Source: Diphasiastrum complanatum
Taxonomy: Eukaryota > Streptophyta > Lycopodiopsida > Lycopodiales > Lycopodiaceae
NCBI GenBank assembly: GCA_029204225.1
Contig: MU831917.1
Coordinates: forward strand, 32,964 to 96,963
Reading direction: 5' to 3'
Length of the DNA stretch: 64,000 nucleotides
The notes beneath the pieces were generated by a model, which was not told where the DNA came from, searched no databases, and saw only the letters and a program-made list of their open reading frames with translations. Positions 1 through 10,559 of the stretch are shown here, in pieces. Both the position numbers and the translations under genes were made by a program. Each line of letters starts with the position of its first letter. The stretch's first letter is position 1.

Positions 1-276
1 AGCTGCCGCAAAAGATATGTTATAGACATAATTCCTGATAGGGGGAACTATGATTTGACATGATCTTGTCATGGTATGATAATTGGCATATGCCATGTGT
101 ACCAGATACGGACTTTGATAACCTGTCAAGACAGGGATCTGAAATTCGATTTCCTTGAAGAATGACTCCACCTGCTGGTACTAGGTCTACATCTCTGTAA
201 GGTCTAACTTGCACAGCTGGATGTCGAGCTTGCTTGCTTCGGGATCATCTGAACTTGAACTGGGATTGGACGACAT
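1..276 (-). pseudogene. Start of an ORF downstream of Gypsy integrase (partial, cut by window edge)
   Basis: An ATG at 274-276 (minus) opens a Ser-rich N-terminus (MSSNPSSSSDD) followed by a charged stretch, then a stop at about 187. In another frame the sequence continues in a protein-like way to the window edge (residues such as VESFFKEIEFQIP). It lies downstream, in the sense direction, of the integrase at 2.0-3.1 kb, where Athila/Tat-type Gypsy elements can carry an additional or envelope-like ORF. It could instead be the gag start of a neighbouring element. I do not recognise the protein and no domain is visible. The reading frame is not intact within the window. Confidence 0.35.
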
Positions 277-299
277 GGTGAGAAAATGAAAGGAGGAAG

Positions 300-580
300 A
301 TTTTGGAAAAATTGGTTCAGTTGAGATGTGAGACAGTGGAAAGGGCGTCAGTTGAGATGTGAAGGGTTGGGCTCCGGTTGAGATGTGAAGTGGAGGACTT
401 CGGTTGAGTTTGGAAGGAGGGGGCTCTGGTTGAGATGGGAAGTGGAGGACTTCGGTTGAGTTTTGAAGTGGAGGGGGCTTCAGTTGAGATGGGAAGTGGA
501 GGACTTTGAGGGGGCTCCGGTTGAGATGGGAAGTGGAGGACTTCGGTTGAGTTTGGAAGGAGGAGGCTCCGGTTGAGATG
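300..580. repeat. Degenerate minisatellite, GGTTGAGATGGGAAGTGGAG-type units
   Basis: Units beginning CGGTTGAGAT or CAGTTGAGTT recur about every 25-36 bp with variable filler (GGGAAGTGGAGGACTT). The core GGTTGAGAT is the same as in the arrays at 1.2-1.6 kb and 7.4-7.9 kb, so all three blocks belong to one repeat family of the same Gypsy element. Confidence 0.75.
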
Positions 581-1214
581 GGAAATGTCGGTGCGGAATG
601 GTTTAGAAAGTGTGTGGGGAGTGATGTATGAAAGGGTTTGGAAAGTGAGATATGTGGAAGATGGTTGTGTTGGATAGAGCAGTGTGGGTGGTAAACGAAA
701 GATGATGATGTAAAGGAGGGTGAACAGAGTGAGGTCGAGTTAAGAAAGATAGGGAGTGGAATAGGAGCAAGTGGAGGCATTTGACAATGGTTGTAATGTT
801 ATGGATGTGGATCTGTGAGGAATGAAGTTGGTTGAAGGTATATGGTTTGTGATAGTGATTTTAGGATGTTCAATAGTGTGATGGGAGCGTGATGAGTGCT
901 CGTGTGACACTACCCCTCAGCATGCGAAACTTGAAATATGAGATATTCTGCGACGTTGGTGTGGAAAGTTTCAGTGATGGCGCTTACAAGGGAGAGGTAA
1001 CGATGTAGAGATGGTGTGAAGATGATGACTGAAGGATTGAACAGTCGAGCGCCAGGATCGGTCATGATAGCAAGAAAATCGCCGCAGATCATCGTCACAA
1101 AATGCTTGAGCTTTGCACTTCATTGAGGTGCGAATGGCTTCGGGGTGAGGGCATTGATTGCCGCCGTTGTTTGGTTGCAAGGGAGATGGGACGTGTCGGT
1201 TCATGAAATTGAAA

Positions 1215-1632
1215 TATAGGTCCTCCGGTCGAGATTTGACAGAACTGCTTCGGTCGAGATCTAAAGGACTGCTCCGGTCGAGATCTGAAGGACTGCTCCG
1301 ATCGAGATCTGAAGGAAGGCTTCGGTCGAGATTAAAAGGAAGGCTCCGGTCGAGATTTGACATAACTGCTTTGGTCAAGATCTGAAGAACTACTCCGGTC
1401 GAGATCTGAAGGACTGTTCCGGTCGAGATCTGAAGGAAGGCTCCGGTCGAGATCTGACAGAACCGCTTCAGTCGAGATTTGACAGAACTGCTTCGGTCGA
1501 GATCTGAAGGACTGTTCCGGTCGAGATCTGAAGGACTGCTCTGGTCGAGATCTGAAGGAAGGCTCCGGTCGAGATCTGACATAACTGCTTCGGTCGAGAT
1601 TTGACAAGAGCACTTCGGTTGAGATTTTGAAA
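1215..1632. repeat. 24-bp minisatellite, core CTCCGGTCGAGATCTGAAGG
   Basis: About 17 tandem units. Spacing measured between successive GCTCCGG starts (1271, 1295, 1319, 1343, 1368, 1392) is 24 or 25 bp. Most units are multiples of three, so several frames translate into an eight-residue repeat (for example RSRSEGLL on plus, SDLDRSSP on minus). This explains the spurious ORFs in the block. Confidence 0.9.
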
Positions 1633-2026
1633 AAATCTCATGATGCATATATGGATCTGTTTGATGCAAGTGAAGAACTCCAAAGAAAATAGGACTGTAG
1701 CTCAGAGTAGAAGTTCTTATGAAAGAGGTGTATCTCCAGGAATGTTGGTTACCCTGAGATACCAGTGAGACAGAGGTGAGGTGGCCGAAGTGTGAGAATG
1801 ATTTTCTAAGGTGTAGCCTATCAGTTGTCCATCTAGAACATCCATGACCCATGAGTATGAACAGAAGGAGGAAAAAAAAGAAAAATGCATAGAATGTACA
1901 TAAGTAATGATATGAAGTATAAACAAGAAACGAGGTAAACAATAGACATGAAAGACGAGATGTACAAGGAAAGGAATAACATGAAAATAACATTTTTTTT
2001 TTCAAGAAAAAAGATCCTAAATTGGG

Positions 2027-3180
2027 TCAACAAAGACAATCTTTGTAGTACCGCCGTAGATGACCACCGTTTATGACAGTGTCTAGGAGTGTCCCATCAA
2101 GCGTTTGTAACTGGACTGCACCATTAGAGAATATTTTGTTAATAACGTATGGCCCCTCACTTCTGAACTTCAATTTGTCGGGGTGCTTTTTTGATGTATA
2201 AAGAAGTACGTGGTCATCTAAGTGTAGATCTTTATTGCACAGGTGACGGTCATGCCAAGCTTTTTGACGTCGTTTGTTAACTAGTTGTGCGTGATAAGAT
2301 GTTAGTCTTGTCTCGCATAACTGGGCTAACGTGAAGAGCCTGGTTTTGACTTGTTGTTCTATTGGAGGCTTTTCACAGAGATCTGTTGAAAAAGCTTCTG
2401 CAACTCTTAGCGAAGGTACTAAGAATTCTACGGGCATTACCGCCTCTTGACCATATACTAAGTGGAAGGGGTAACCCACCCAGTGGCTTTCTTTAGGGTG
2501 GTGCGGTAAGCCTAGATAGCTGAGAAAAGTTTTGTTTTCCAGTCAGAGCGACTTGTTTCAACTATCTTGGTTAAAATTTTACAGATCGTTTTGTTAGCTG
2601 ATTCAGCCTGGCCATTACACCCAGGATAGTACGGTGTACTTTTTTTGTGAACGACAAGGTAATGGCATAGGAGATTATCAACAACAGCATTAAAAAAATG
2701 CGTGCCGTGATCACGAACAAGCTCTATGAGACAGCCAAAACGGGTAATAATATTTTCGTAAAGAAAACGTGCAACTGTTTTTGCGTTGGTGTCCTTCGTT
2801 GCTCGAGCCTCTACCCACTTAGTGGCGTAATCTGTGGCTATGAGGATGTACCGAGCTTGGGTATGTTTCGTTGCTGGGCTGATGGGTCCAACAAAGTCAA
2901 TTCCCCACTTATGGAAGGCGTTGGTGTGAAGTCTGCTTTGGTATTTTTCTTTGCTTGTTGACAGACATCACACGCTTTAATGACAGCAAATGTGTCTTTA
3001 AACAAAGATGGCCACCACAATCCCGCTCGAAGGATAATCTTCGTTGTGGCTTCAGCACAAAAGTGGCCACCTCCAATGCCCTCATGAGCTTGAGATATTA
3101 TCGGTCGTATCTCAAATTCATAAGCACATCGTCGAATAATGCCGTCAACGCCCCTTTTGTAAAGTTGTCCTGCAATTAAT
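2027..3180 (-). pseudogene. Gypsy integrase (zinc-binding, catalytic core, C-terminal domain), frameshifted
   Basis: On the minus strand a zinc-binding end (CDVCQQAKK, near 2950) is followed by the catalytic core. The core shows IATDYATKW near 2840, DHGTHF near 2690 and STPYYP then GQAESANK near 2600, so the D, D and E catalytic positions are all present. The C-terminal part is 2027-2479: FHLVYGQEAVMPVEF, then KAWHDR and KLKFRSEGPYVI. A frame change near 2480 separates core from C-terminus. The protein would join retrotransposon cDNA to host DNA. No chromodomain is seen at the C-terminus. Confidence 0.8.
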
Positions 3181-3900
3181 TGAAAGGGCGCTGCTTTTAT
3201 TAAAAATAAATAAATTTCTGTTGTAGTCAGGCCTTTTTTCAGTCGGCCTGTTGTGAGGAACTAAGTGATCTCCTCAGCTCATAAGGGTGTAGCATCGATC
3301 TGAAAAAGGCACGCATCAGATTGATCATCGTTGACTGGTGCAATTGTTTTTTCAGCACTTGGTAGTTTGGAAAGGTGATCCACCATGAAATGTTGGGTTC
3401 CTTTCCGAATGACTACATGGAAATTAAATTTCTCCAAAATCAGTAGCCATCGAGCTATTCGTCCCGTCTTACAGGACTTATTAACGATATATAGGAGTGC
3501 TTGATGGTCTGTGTAGAAAGCAAAGGTCTGGCCTAATAAATAATGTCATAGTTGTTGTACCGCATAGACCATTGCCAATGCTTCTCTCTCGATAGTTGTA
3601 TAGTTTACTTCAGCAGACACCAATTGCCTGCTTAAGAAACGTATAGGAAAATCTTTGCCATACTCGTCCGGTTGTGCAAGGAGACCTCTAATGGCATATT
3701 TACTTGCATCAGTATGCACATGGAATTCTTTCGTGTAATCCGGCGAGCGGAGTATGGGAGCCGTCGTGAGGGCTATTTTCAACTCCTCAAAGGCCTTAAT
3801 TCGTTCTTCAATCCAGTGCAGATCTCCACAACTAAATAAACGAGGCGTGCCTTGCCGGCATAGTCGATTATAAATATGCGATAATAGTTGGTATGACCGA
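3181..3900 (-). pseudogene. Gypsy RNase H domain and linker
   Basis: The minus strand encodes FHVHTDASKYAIRG near 3710, SRQLVSAEVNYTTIEREALA near 3600 and FYTDHQALLYIVNKS near 3490, the standard RNase H (RT_RNaseH) pattern that degrades the RNA strand of the RNA:DNA hybrid. The first Asp (HTDAS), Glu (EREALA) and Asp (YTDHQAL) catalytic positions are visible. Downstream, toward 3180, the frame reads through a linker with at least two stops before the integrase zinc-binding end. Confidence 0.75.
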
Positions 3901-4662
3901 GGAAGACATATACTTCCTTCACTGTTGCAGGTAGGGGCATGTCCACGATAACCTTGATTTTTGACGGGTCGGTAGAAATATCGTCCTTTGATATTATATG
4001 TCCGAGTACAACCCTGTGGGTGACCCATATTTGGCATTTATCAGGGTTTAGTGAGATGCCGAACCTACGACAGCGAATGAGGATTTTCTCCAAGGCATCG
4101 AGGTGCATAGCCACGGAAGAATGTGCACCTAGATCGTCGAGATAAATCTCCATGACCCGATGTAACAGATCTTGAAAGGCCATTTGCATGACCCGTTGGA
4201 AAGTTGAGGGGGTGTTACATAAGCCAAAAGGCATAATGTTATAAGCGTAAACGCCGCTCTCTGTGGCAAAAGCCGTTTTATGTTTATCCTCAGGGGCTAT
4301 TTGAACAAGGAAATAACCGCTGAATCCATCCAAGAAGCTGAAAGCTTCAGCTCCTGCCATTTCCTCATATATTTGGGTCGTTAAGGGCAAGGGAAAATGG
4401 TCTTTCTTCGTAACTGCATTAGGTTCTTGAGGTCAACACAGATACAAAGCTTGCCGTTTTTCTTGGGTACAACCACAATGGGTGATACCCAATCAGTATG
4501 TTGGACTTCATAAATGAAGCCAACATCCAGCAATTTCTTAATATCCTCATCGATCCTCTCACGATAGACTGGGTTACTACGGTAAGGTTTAGCCCTAATA
4601 GGCTTAGCATTGTCTTCTAGAGGAATCCGATGTACTACTATTTCAGGGAGGATTCCTTTCAT
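3779..4662 (-). pseudogene. Gypsy reverse transcriptase, frameshifted
   Basis: The fingers region at 4381-4662 contains KPIRAKPYRSNP and VVVPKKNGKLCICVDLKNL. The palm at 3779-4390 contains FSFLDGFSGYF, FGLCNTPSTFQRVM and the catalytic box IYLDDL (the family norm is Y-[IVL]-D-D). The two pieces are in different frames around 4385. The thumb continues as GHIISKDDISTDPSKI. Both catalytic Asp residues of the YxDD box are kept, so loss of function comes from the frame break rather than from active-site loss. Confidence 0.85.
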
Positions 4663-5153
4663 TTCGGTATAATTCCATGCAAATACATCCCTGTATTTGC
4701 ATAATAAAGTTTCTAGATCAAACAGTTGGGTTGATGACAGATGTGCACCAACATGAACTATGTGATCTATGTCCTCGTCAGGATCTTTAAGGTTTAGTGG
4801 AATTGTCTTAGCGGGTCCTTCAAAGGAATTGGAACTTGGTGTAGGTTCTTGATGTGGCTATGGTAACTAGATAACAACGTCATCCAGTGTAAAGTCTTTG
4901 AACTTCTGTGGAAGATCGAAAGGTGGGTCCACAAAATGTTCTGGGACTTTAGGAATCATATGAGTTGATTCTTTACCAGATTTGGAAGCTTTGTCAAACT
5001 GTTTGTTGTCTATCCCCTCTGACAAGGGCTTGATTGGCTATTTAAGCTTGGCACGCATCTGTTTTTGACGCTCGATTGATTTTGTATCAATAATTTTATT
5101 TTTTTGTAACCGAGATTTTTGTGGTTTTTAAATAGGTGGTGTTGTGGCCTCAC
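4663..5153 (-). other. Linker between protease and RT of the Gypsy polyprotein
   Basis: Protein-like composition continues on the minus strand but is broken by stops, and no domain motif is visible. It is expected polyprotein sequence between protease and RT. Confidence 0.4.
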
Positions 5154-6120
5154 TTACCATATTGGCGTCGATTGTATCCCAGACTTCATCGGGATACACG
5201 TCCCGAGTATATACTTTGGATTTGGGCCTATATGCTTGTGTGTTTGTACTTTGGATGTTAGTTGGATATGAGCCAACGGTCCTGGTGACTTGATCTCTTT
5301 AGGAATGACTTTGGATGGATAATGTTGAGCATCTAGATAGAGGAGTACATGATCATCCGTCATTTCGACATCATCCATGGAAAGAATACCTTCTTCCGAA
5401 ACATGGGTAGTAGGGACACTAGGTTCTCCTGGGCACCAAGCCATAGGAATGGGGTCTATCATCATAAGCGGGATGATGGGTGTGTCAATGTTTGTAGAAG
5501 ATGGGAGAATATTCACATCTTCTGCAGCCGTTTCGATACGACATCGATTGGAATCCGCACAATCCACGGTGGCTAGTGCATGATCCCAATTGATTATGTC
5601 CGTGGTTCGTGTATAGTGGCCTTTTTGGTTGGATCGGGACACTATCTGATTCGTCATATGTTGTAGAAGACCAATCATTGTATACCTTGGCGGGCTTGAC
5701 ATGGCCATTTGAGTCAACAGTGACTCGTTTATCGTGGTTGCCAAAGGTAATTTTGCTGTTCTTTCAGTCTTGGACAACACCTGCCATCTGGAGCCAGGGT
5801 GTACCAAGAAGGAGTTTATACGTATTGGCATCTTCTGGCAGGTCTAAGATGACACAATCGATGATAAACTTGACACCTGCTATTCGAACTTTTATATTTG
5901 ATAAATGACCAGCAGGGTCAGTAACTCATTGATCAGCCATACGAAATTTATAACGTGGTTGATCGAGGGTATTGAAGTCCCATGACTTTGCCAATGACAA
6001 AGCCATTATATTAATGCGTGATCCGCTATCGAGGATAGCAGATACTGCGGAATAATCTTTATAGGACAAAGGTAGTGTGATGCTATGCCCCTTAGCAACA
6101 CCTATATTCATCAGATTCAT
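5154..6120 (-). pseudogene. Gypsy retropepsin-like protease region
   Basis: Near 6020 the minus strand reads SAILDSGSRINIMA, matching the retropepsin active-site signature D-[ST]-G-[AS], followed by ALSLAKSWDF. A second segment (5154-5831) includes LLLGTPWLQMAGVV-type sequence in another frame and a long hydrophilic tail with no motif. The enzyme would process the Gag-Pol polyprotein. Frame changes near 5830-5925 break it. Confidence 0.65.
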
Positions 6121-6696
6121 AGGAATATGAGGAATTTCAAAAATCTCTTCTGGTTTTCGCTATTCATCAAGGATAGGAGACAACTGAAAACTACGATGGA
6201 TATAGCGTTGAAGTCTGGTGAAGGATTTGATCGCATTATGGAACGACATGGTGAGTTGAGCTTGCAGGAGGTCAGAAAATACTTCAAGTCCCTGTAGGGA
6301 TTGCTCTTTTCCGGGGATATGAGCTGATAATGGAGTTTTCGTATGTTCTTCCTCTCGCAAAAATTCATTTCGAAATTCGTTGTATTGCCTTTGTTTCACC
6401 TTTGGGTTTGGGTAATCTTTTGGTAATGTGGAGGCCGTCAAATGGCTTCCATGTGGGTCAACTGATTTTCCATGGTTTTGCTGGTGTTCTTGATGTTGGC
6501 GTTGTGCTCTAGTAAGAAATCTAATAGGTTCGGATGTGATATGACGTGCTGGAAGGATCATGTTAGGTTGTTTAGGACAGACTTTGAAGTTGTGTTTGCG
6601 AACATAGTCGGAACATTCCACATGGTATTGGTTTTTAACTTTACAATCATCCATGAAATGTCCTGTTTCGCCACAGATTAAGCAGCGGTTGCTCAT
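6121..6696 (-). pseudogene. Gypsy gag C-terminus with CCHC zinc knuckle
   Basis: The minus strand encodes CLICGETGHFMDDC near 6680, a classical C-x2-C-x4-H-x4-C nucleocapsid knuckle. It is followed by a second, atypical knuckle-like run CSDYVRKHNFKVC. The rest is basic and Gln/His-rich (RAQRQHQEHQQNHG), as expected for RNA binding. The N-terminal retrotrans_gag domain is not visible upstream. The second motif resembles the last knuckle of the 15-17 kb gag (CHDYGYGHCYKDC), which suggests the two Gypsy families are related. Confidence 0.7.
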
Positions 6697-7355
6697 TGGT
6701 CCAGTGGCGATAGCGTAACCATCTTGGATGGCTAGTTGTGTTGGGTTTTCTGGTGGTGTGAATACTCAACTTGTTTGCATGAACATAAGTTGTCGGTTTG
6801 ATACTGGTGATGGCTAGATGATGGAATTGATGTATCATGATGACCAATCCTCAAAATAAGCCCATGCACTCTGGTTATGGTGGATACAGTTGTTGGAATG
6901 TGGTGGTTGTGGTGTGTGGTTGTCGATTGAGGTTTATTGCGGTCTGATTGCGGTCTATTGTGGGCTATGACGGTTGTGATGGCAGTCGTTGAAGGTCGTA
7001 GGAGTCGTAGGCCATAATATGGCGGTGGATGGCGGTAAAGGACTGTTGTGGCTGTCTATGGTGATCGATTGGGCTGGACAGTCGATGGCAGTTTGTTGCG
7101 GTCGATGAAGGTCGTATGCAAGCTAGAGGTGATGACGGAGTCGTAGGCCATAATATTGCGGATGTGGCGGTCTGTGACGGTGGGGTGTATTCATAGGTGG
7201 ACGTAAGATGGCGGTTGTGGCGGTTTGTGACGGTGGGGACGAATGGTCATTTGTGGGTAGTCGATGGTGATGAAGGATTCGTAGTCCGTAATATTGCGGT
7301 CTGTGACGATTAAGCACGAATGGTCATTGGTCAAAATTTGAGGAAAGTTCTGGCT
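6697..7355 (-). other. Gypsy leader / gag N-terminal region, TGGCGGT-rich
   Basis: No recognisable domain. Between about 6890 and 7300 the plus strand repeats variants of GTGGCGGT and GTCTATTGCGGT at irregular spacing, which looks like a decayed short tandem repeat. The expected gag N-terminal domain cannot be seen. Confidence 0.4.
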
Positions 7356-7359
7356 CCGG

Positions 7360-7935
7360 TTGAAATTTGACGAGGGTCGGGCTCTGGTTGAGATTTGAGA
7401 GTAGTGCTCCGGTTGAGATCTGATGGAACACGTCAGTTGAGATGCGAACAAGTGCTCCAGTTGAGATCTGAGCAGAGTTCTCCGGTTGAGATCTGATGGA
7501 ACACGTCGGTTGAGATGCGAGCAAGTGCTCCAGTTGAAATCTGAGCAGAGTGCTCCGATCAAGATCTGAGGAGAGTTCTTCGGTCGAGATTTGACTGAAC
7601 ACTCCAGTTGAGACGTGAGCGAAATGCTCCGGTTGAGAACTGAGTGGAGTGCTCCAAGTGAGATGTGATGGGAGTGCTCCGGTCGAGTTTTGACTGAACA
7701 CTCCGGTTGAGATGTGAGCGAAATGCTCCGGTTGAGATGTGATAGGAGTGCTCCGGTTGAGATGTGATGGGAGTGCTCCAGTTGGGATGTGATGGGAGTG
7801 CTCTGGTTGAGTTTTGACTGAACAATCTGGTTGAGATTAGGACTGAAGGGTCCGGTTGAGATGTGAAGGTTTCTTTCGGTCGAGATGTCAAAGAGATGTT
7901 CATTCAAAATTTGTAGTTATTACTCCGGTCGAGAT
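7360..7935. repeat. 25-bp minisatellite in the Gypsy leader
   Basis: Tandem units of GCTCCGGTTGAGATGTGATGGGAGT type. GCTC starts at 7752, 7777 and 7802 give a 25-bp period, with 24-25 bp elsewhere. The core matches the arrays at 0.3-0.6 and 1.2-1.6 kb. Because the period is not a multiple of three, the frame rotates from unit to unit yet stays open, giving long meaningless ORFs rich in STGAL and SQLE. Confidence 0.9.
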
Positions 7936-8202
7936 TTGAACGATGAGCGGTTGTTGAGGTGTAACTCAGGACATGTTAGGATTGTGAAGTTGTGGTTGAG
8001 TTGAGAGGTATGAGGTAGTGGTCCGGTCCAGACTTGAGTCATGGAGCTCGGCTTGGTGAGGATCGTGAGACTCCAATTGAGAAACGAGTAGGACTTCGGT
8101 TAAGACTGAAGTGATGAGCTCGACAATGGACGTGTAGGAGCTCTTAGGGCGATTGTGTCGCAACACAGGAGATTGAGATATGGCTTGGTTGAGCATGTGT
8201 GT

Positions 8203-8220
8203 AGCTATGGAACGGCGCCA
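8203..8220 (-). promoter_or_regulatory. Primer-binding site of the Gypsy element
   Basis: The minus strand reads TGGCGCCGTTCCATAGC two bases after an LTR end. TGGCGCC is a known plant Gypsy primer-site start, and the same motif follows the LTRs at 14050 and, mutated, at 37297. It marks the start of minus-strand cDNA synthesis. Confidence 0.7.
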
Positions 8221-8222
8221 AA

Positions 8223-8740
8223 TGTTCACAGATTCACTGAATTGGTGAACACGTTTTTTCTTTCGTTTTTTATCTTTTTCCTTTTCTTGAATTACTTACT
8301 TTTGTTGTTACGGTTCTTTGTGGTTCTTCTTCTTATTAGAACTGTTACAGAGCAGAAGTGTTACTCAGGTTTCATTACGTATTCCTAGCCTGTCAGTGGG
8401 TAACTCAAATCCGATACTCAGCTACATGCAAGAAACCAATCATATAACCATCTACAGCTCAAGAAGATCAACGTTCAGCACAGAGAGCGATCCTACTACT
8501 AACTACTAAATCAGAGAACAATCAAGAACTAGATTAGCTACTGAAAACAAGATTCAAGAAACAAGAAACAAGATACCTAGCAACATTTTAACAATCTAAG
8601 AATCAAGAAACACTCATCACTTGATGCTTAGATTACTCAAGAACAATCAAGAGCTGGCTGTACAGTTCCAGGTAACAGCCAGTCTATTACAAGGAATTAA
8701 TCACTACTCAAAAAAAAAAAACTAAGCAGAGGACCACTTG
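8223..8740 (-). repeat. 5' LTR of the minus-strand Gypsy element (outer end uncertain)
   Basis: The LTR boundary is placed at the TG at 8223 immediately outside the primer site. The first bases form an imperfect inverted pair (GTTCAC...GTGAAC). I cannot fix the outer end because the partner LTR is not in the window. The A-run at 8709-8721 is a plausible region for it. No coding sequence is visible. Confidence 0.45.
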
Positions 8741-8760
8741 TAGGCAGCATATTATCCATA

Positions 8761-10167
8761 TTGTGGAGTCCCGGAACTAAGCAAAGTGATCTATCAAACA
8801 TGAAACCTAGCAGGTGCACTACAAAAGTTCACTTGGTCTCATTTATTGATTTTTCCAAGAAGCTAGCAGCGACTTGTCCTTTCTTGGAGTGGCTAAACTT
8901 TGACACACGACTGTTCTCAGGTGTGCAACATGAATGCCTGGTGTGTGTAGCTTATTCTACATTTGATGACGAGCTCCAGACATTTAAGATTCCTAGACAC
9001 AAAGACAAGGATCCAATTCCTATATCACCACATATTCTAAACCACTTGGGGTTCCCAAATGAAGGAGAGCCTATGCACGGCAGAGGGCAATTTCTTCATA
9101 GGAATTACTTGATGTAGCTTTGTATGGAAGACGGTGACAACAATGATGGTTACGCCGTCAAACTCATCTCGGATCCAGGACTTAGGGAAACGGCAATCCT
9201 ACTTGCATTACTCACTGAGGTACAATCGTCAAGATTTGACAAGATTTCGAGCAGCACTTTATTTGCCCTATCATTTGGCTTGGAGGAACTTGTTACACGC
9301 CAGTTCATATGGGCAGAAAAGATAAGTATCAAATTATGTGCAGCGCTCAAAGCAAGAAAACCTCTCACAAAGTGCAAATATCTCCTGCATATGATCGTAA
9401 GCAAACATTACTTGGGTGAATTCCCTAACATTCTCGCTCGAGTGCAAGAAAAATATCCAGATGTGCCACATACCACCTCAGCACGAGCTCATCACACCAA
9501 GAGGATAAAAGGGGGAGAGACAAAGGAAACAAGCAGGCCAGCACCCAAACAATGCCACATCACTAGCAAAAACACACCAATATCATCCACATGCGGCAAG
9601 GAAGCAGAGTTAGAGCCACAACGGTTAAAAAAGCATGATCATAGCCAACACAAAAAAGAACATTCAGAGAGCCACACACAAGGTGAAGACTCATCCAGCA
9701 ACAACAAAGAGCACTTGCACAAATCCACCATCCAGGGGTATGGAAATATCAACGAAATGGGAGACACAACACAATCACCCTATCCGATGCCTAAAGGCAC
9801 CTCAACAGTGAAAATCACAAAAGTCATTGACGAAGAATTGATTGCAATATCAAATCCTTCGACGACACATTCTGAGGCAAAGGAGATAGAGGCTAAACCT
9901 GGTGTCCCACTTGTGTCATTCATGGTAAATGACCTACAAACCAAGGGTTTGAGCACTCTAGTGAGCATCATAAACTTTGTTTTCTCTGTTTTCTTCACAC
10001 ATAATTCTATCAATGCACTTTCATCTCTTTTTCAAGGCTTGAATATTGAATTTGCATGTACATGTGCAGGAAGAGAGAGAGAAAAAAAAAAAAAGACGAT
10101 GGTGTCACATCCGCACTTCACATCCCATATGCATCCCTTGAATGGTCCCCCAATTATGGATGTGTAA
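8761..10167 (+). pseudogene. Unrecognised protein, same family as the Gypsy additional ORF at 17-19 and 28-31 kb
   Basis: One reading frame of about 468 codons, interrupted by a single TAG at 9115-9117. I do not recognise a named domain. The N-terminal 230 residues can be aligned by eye with the ORFs at 17.2 and 31.0 kb: an F-x-G motif then VAYSTFDDE (against LAFSTWKEE), a later LGFPNEG (against IGISSG), then NDGYAVKLI (against NDGYLLEAI), then DKISSSTL (against DRITSQIL). The remainder is hydrophilic and low-complexity (Lys, His, Ser, Glu). From about 9950 the translation becomes hydrophobic and may be intron read-through, since TGTGCAG at 10062-10068 resembles a splice acceptor. No signal peptide is visible. 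Confidence 0.5.
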
Positions 10168-10559
10168 GCCTCATGCTCACAAGTGAACCCATGAGTTTTT
10201 TTGCATACTTGTTATTTCCAATAGAATTTCATTTCGTTATTCATCAACCTTGCGATGAGAGCACATGGATCCAATGACTTCCACCTCACTCTCTTTCTTG
10301 TTTTGCTCTTTCTCTTTTTGAGATGATCACATATTAATCATTTTGTTATCTGCTTGATTGCATTGATTATGCATTGCAATTTAATCCATAGTCATTTGTG
10401 TTTTATTTTGTCACTTATTAGCTAGTGGTTGCAAGCAAATTCATATCAATTCAGCTTTATTAACAATTGCATTTTGTGGCGTTCTATCTAATTGTCATGC
10501 AAATCAATCATAATAGTAAAAAAATGGTCATAGAGTTTTTAGATTTTTTCTATTTTTCA

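Larger units (their letters stand above)
277..2026 (-). other. Spacer between Gypsy integrase and next ORF, containing minisatellites
   Basis: No domain-bearing reading frame is visible here. Apparent long ORFs on both strands (for example around 1158-1385 and 1332-1613) are products of the 24-bp repeat, which keeps several frames open, and have no protein signature. The block 580-1210 and the block 1631-2026 hold nothing I can identify beyond A/T-rich runs. In element orientation this is the region following pol. Confidence 0.6.
1..8740 (-). mobile_element. Ty3/Gypsy LTR retrotransposon, minus strand, Athila/Tat-like
   Basis: Read on the minus strand from high to low coordinate the order is LTR (from 8223 up), primer-binding site (8203-8220), long leader with minisatellite, gag zinc knuckles (6.2-6.7 kb), aspartic protease (about 6.0 kb), RT (3.8-4.7 kb), RNase H (3.2-3.9 kb), integrase (2.0-3.1 kb), spacer with the same minisatellite, and a further ORF. 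RT-RNaseH-integrase order is diagnostic of Ty3/Gypsy. The second LTR is not seen and probably lies left of the window. Several frameshifts and stops make it inactive. The lineage assignment rests on integrase wording and the TGGCGCC primer site, and is an inference. Confidence 0.8.

Noticed and set aside
1158-1613. Long ORFs on both strands with eight-residue repeats
   Set aside because: They arise from a 24-bp minisatellite that keeps several frames open. No domain, and the array lies in a retroelement spacer.
1215-1632. CRISPR-like array of regular repeats
   Set aside because: Repeats are contiguous with no unique spacers, in a eukaryotic retroelement. It is a minisatellite.
7191-7907. 238-codon minus-strand ORF rich in STGAL/SQLE
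   Set aside because: Product of the 25-bp minisatellite in the Gypsy leader, upstream of gag. The frame rotates each unit, so no conserved protein is possible.
8817-8827. CACTACAAAAG as the left end of the CACTA terminus at 10962
   Set aside because: It lies inside the 8.76 kb ORF, differs from the right end after nine bases, and the flanking trinucleotides GTG and GAA do not match.
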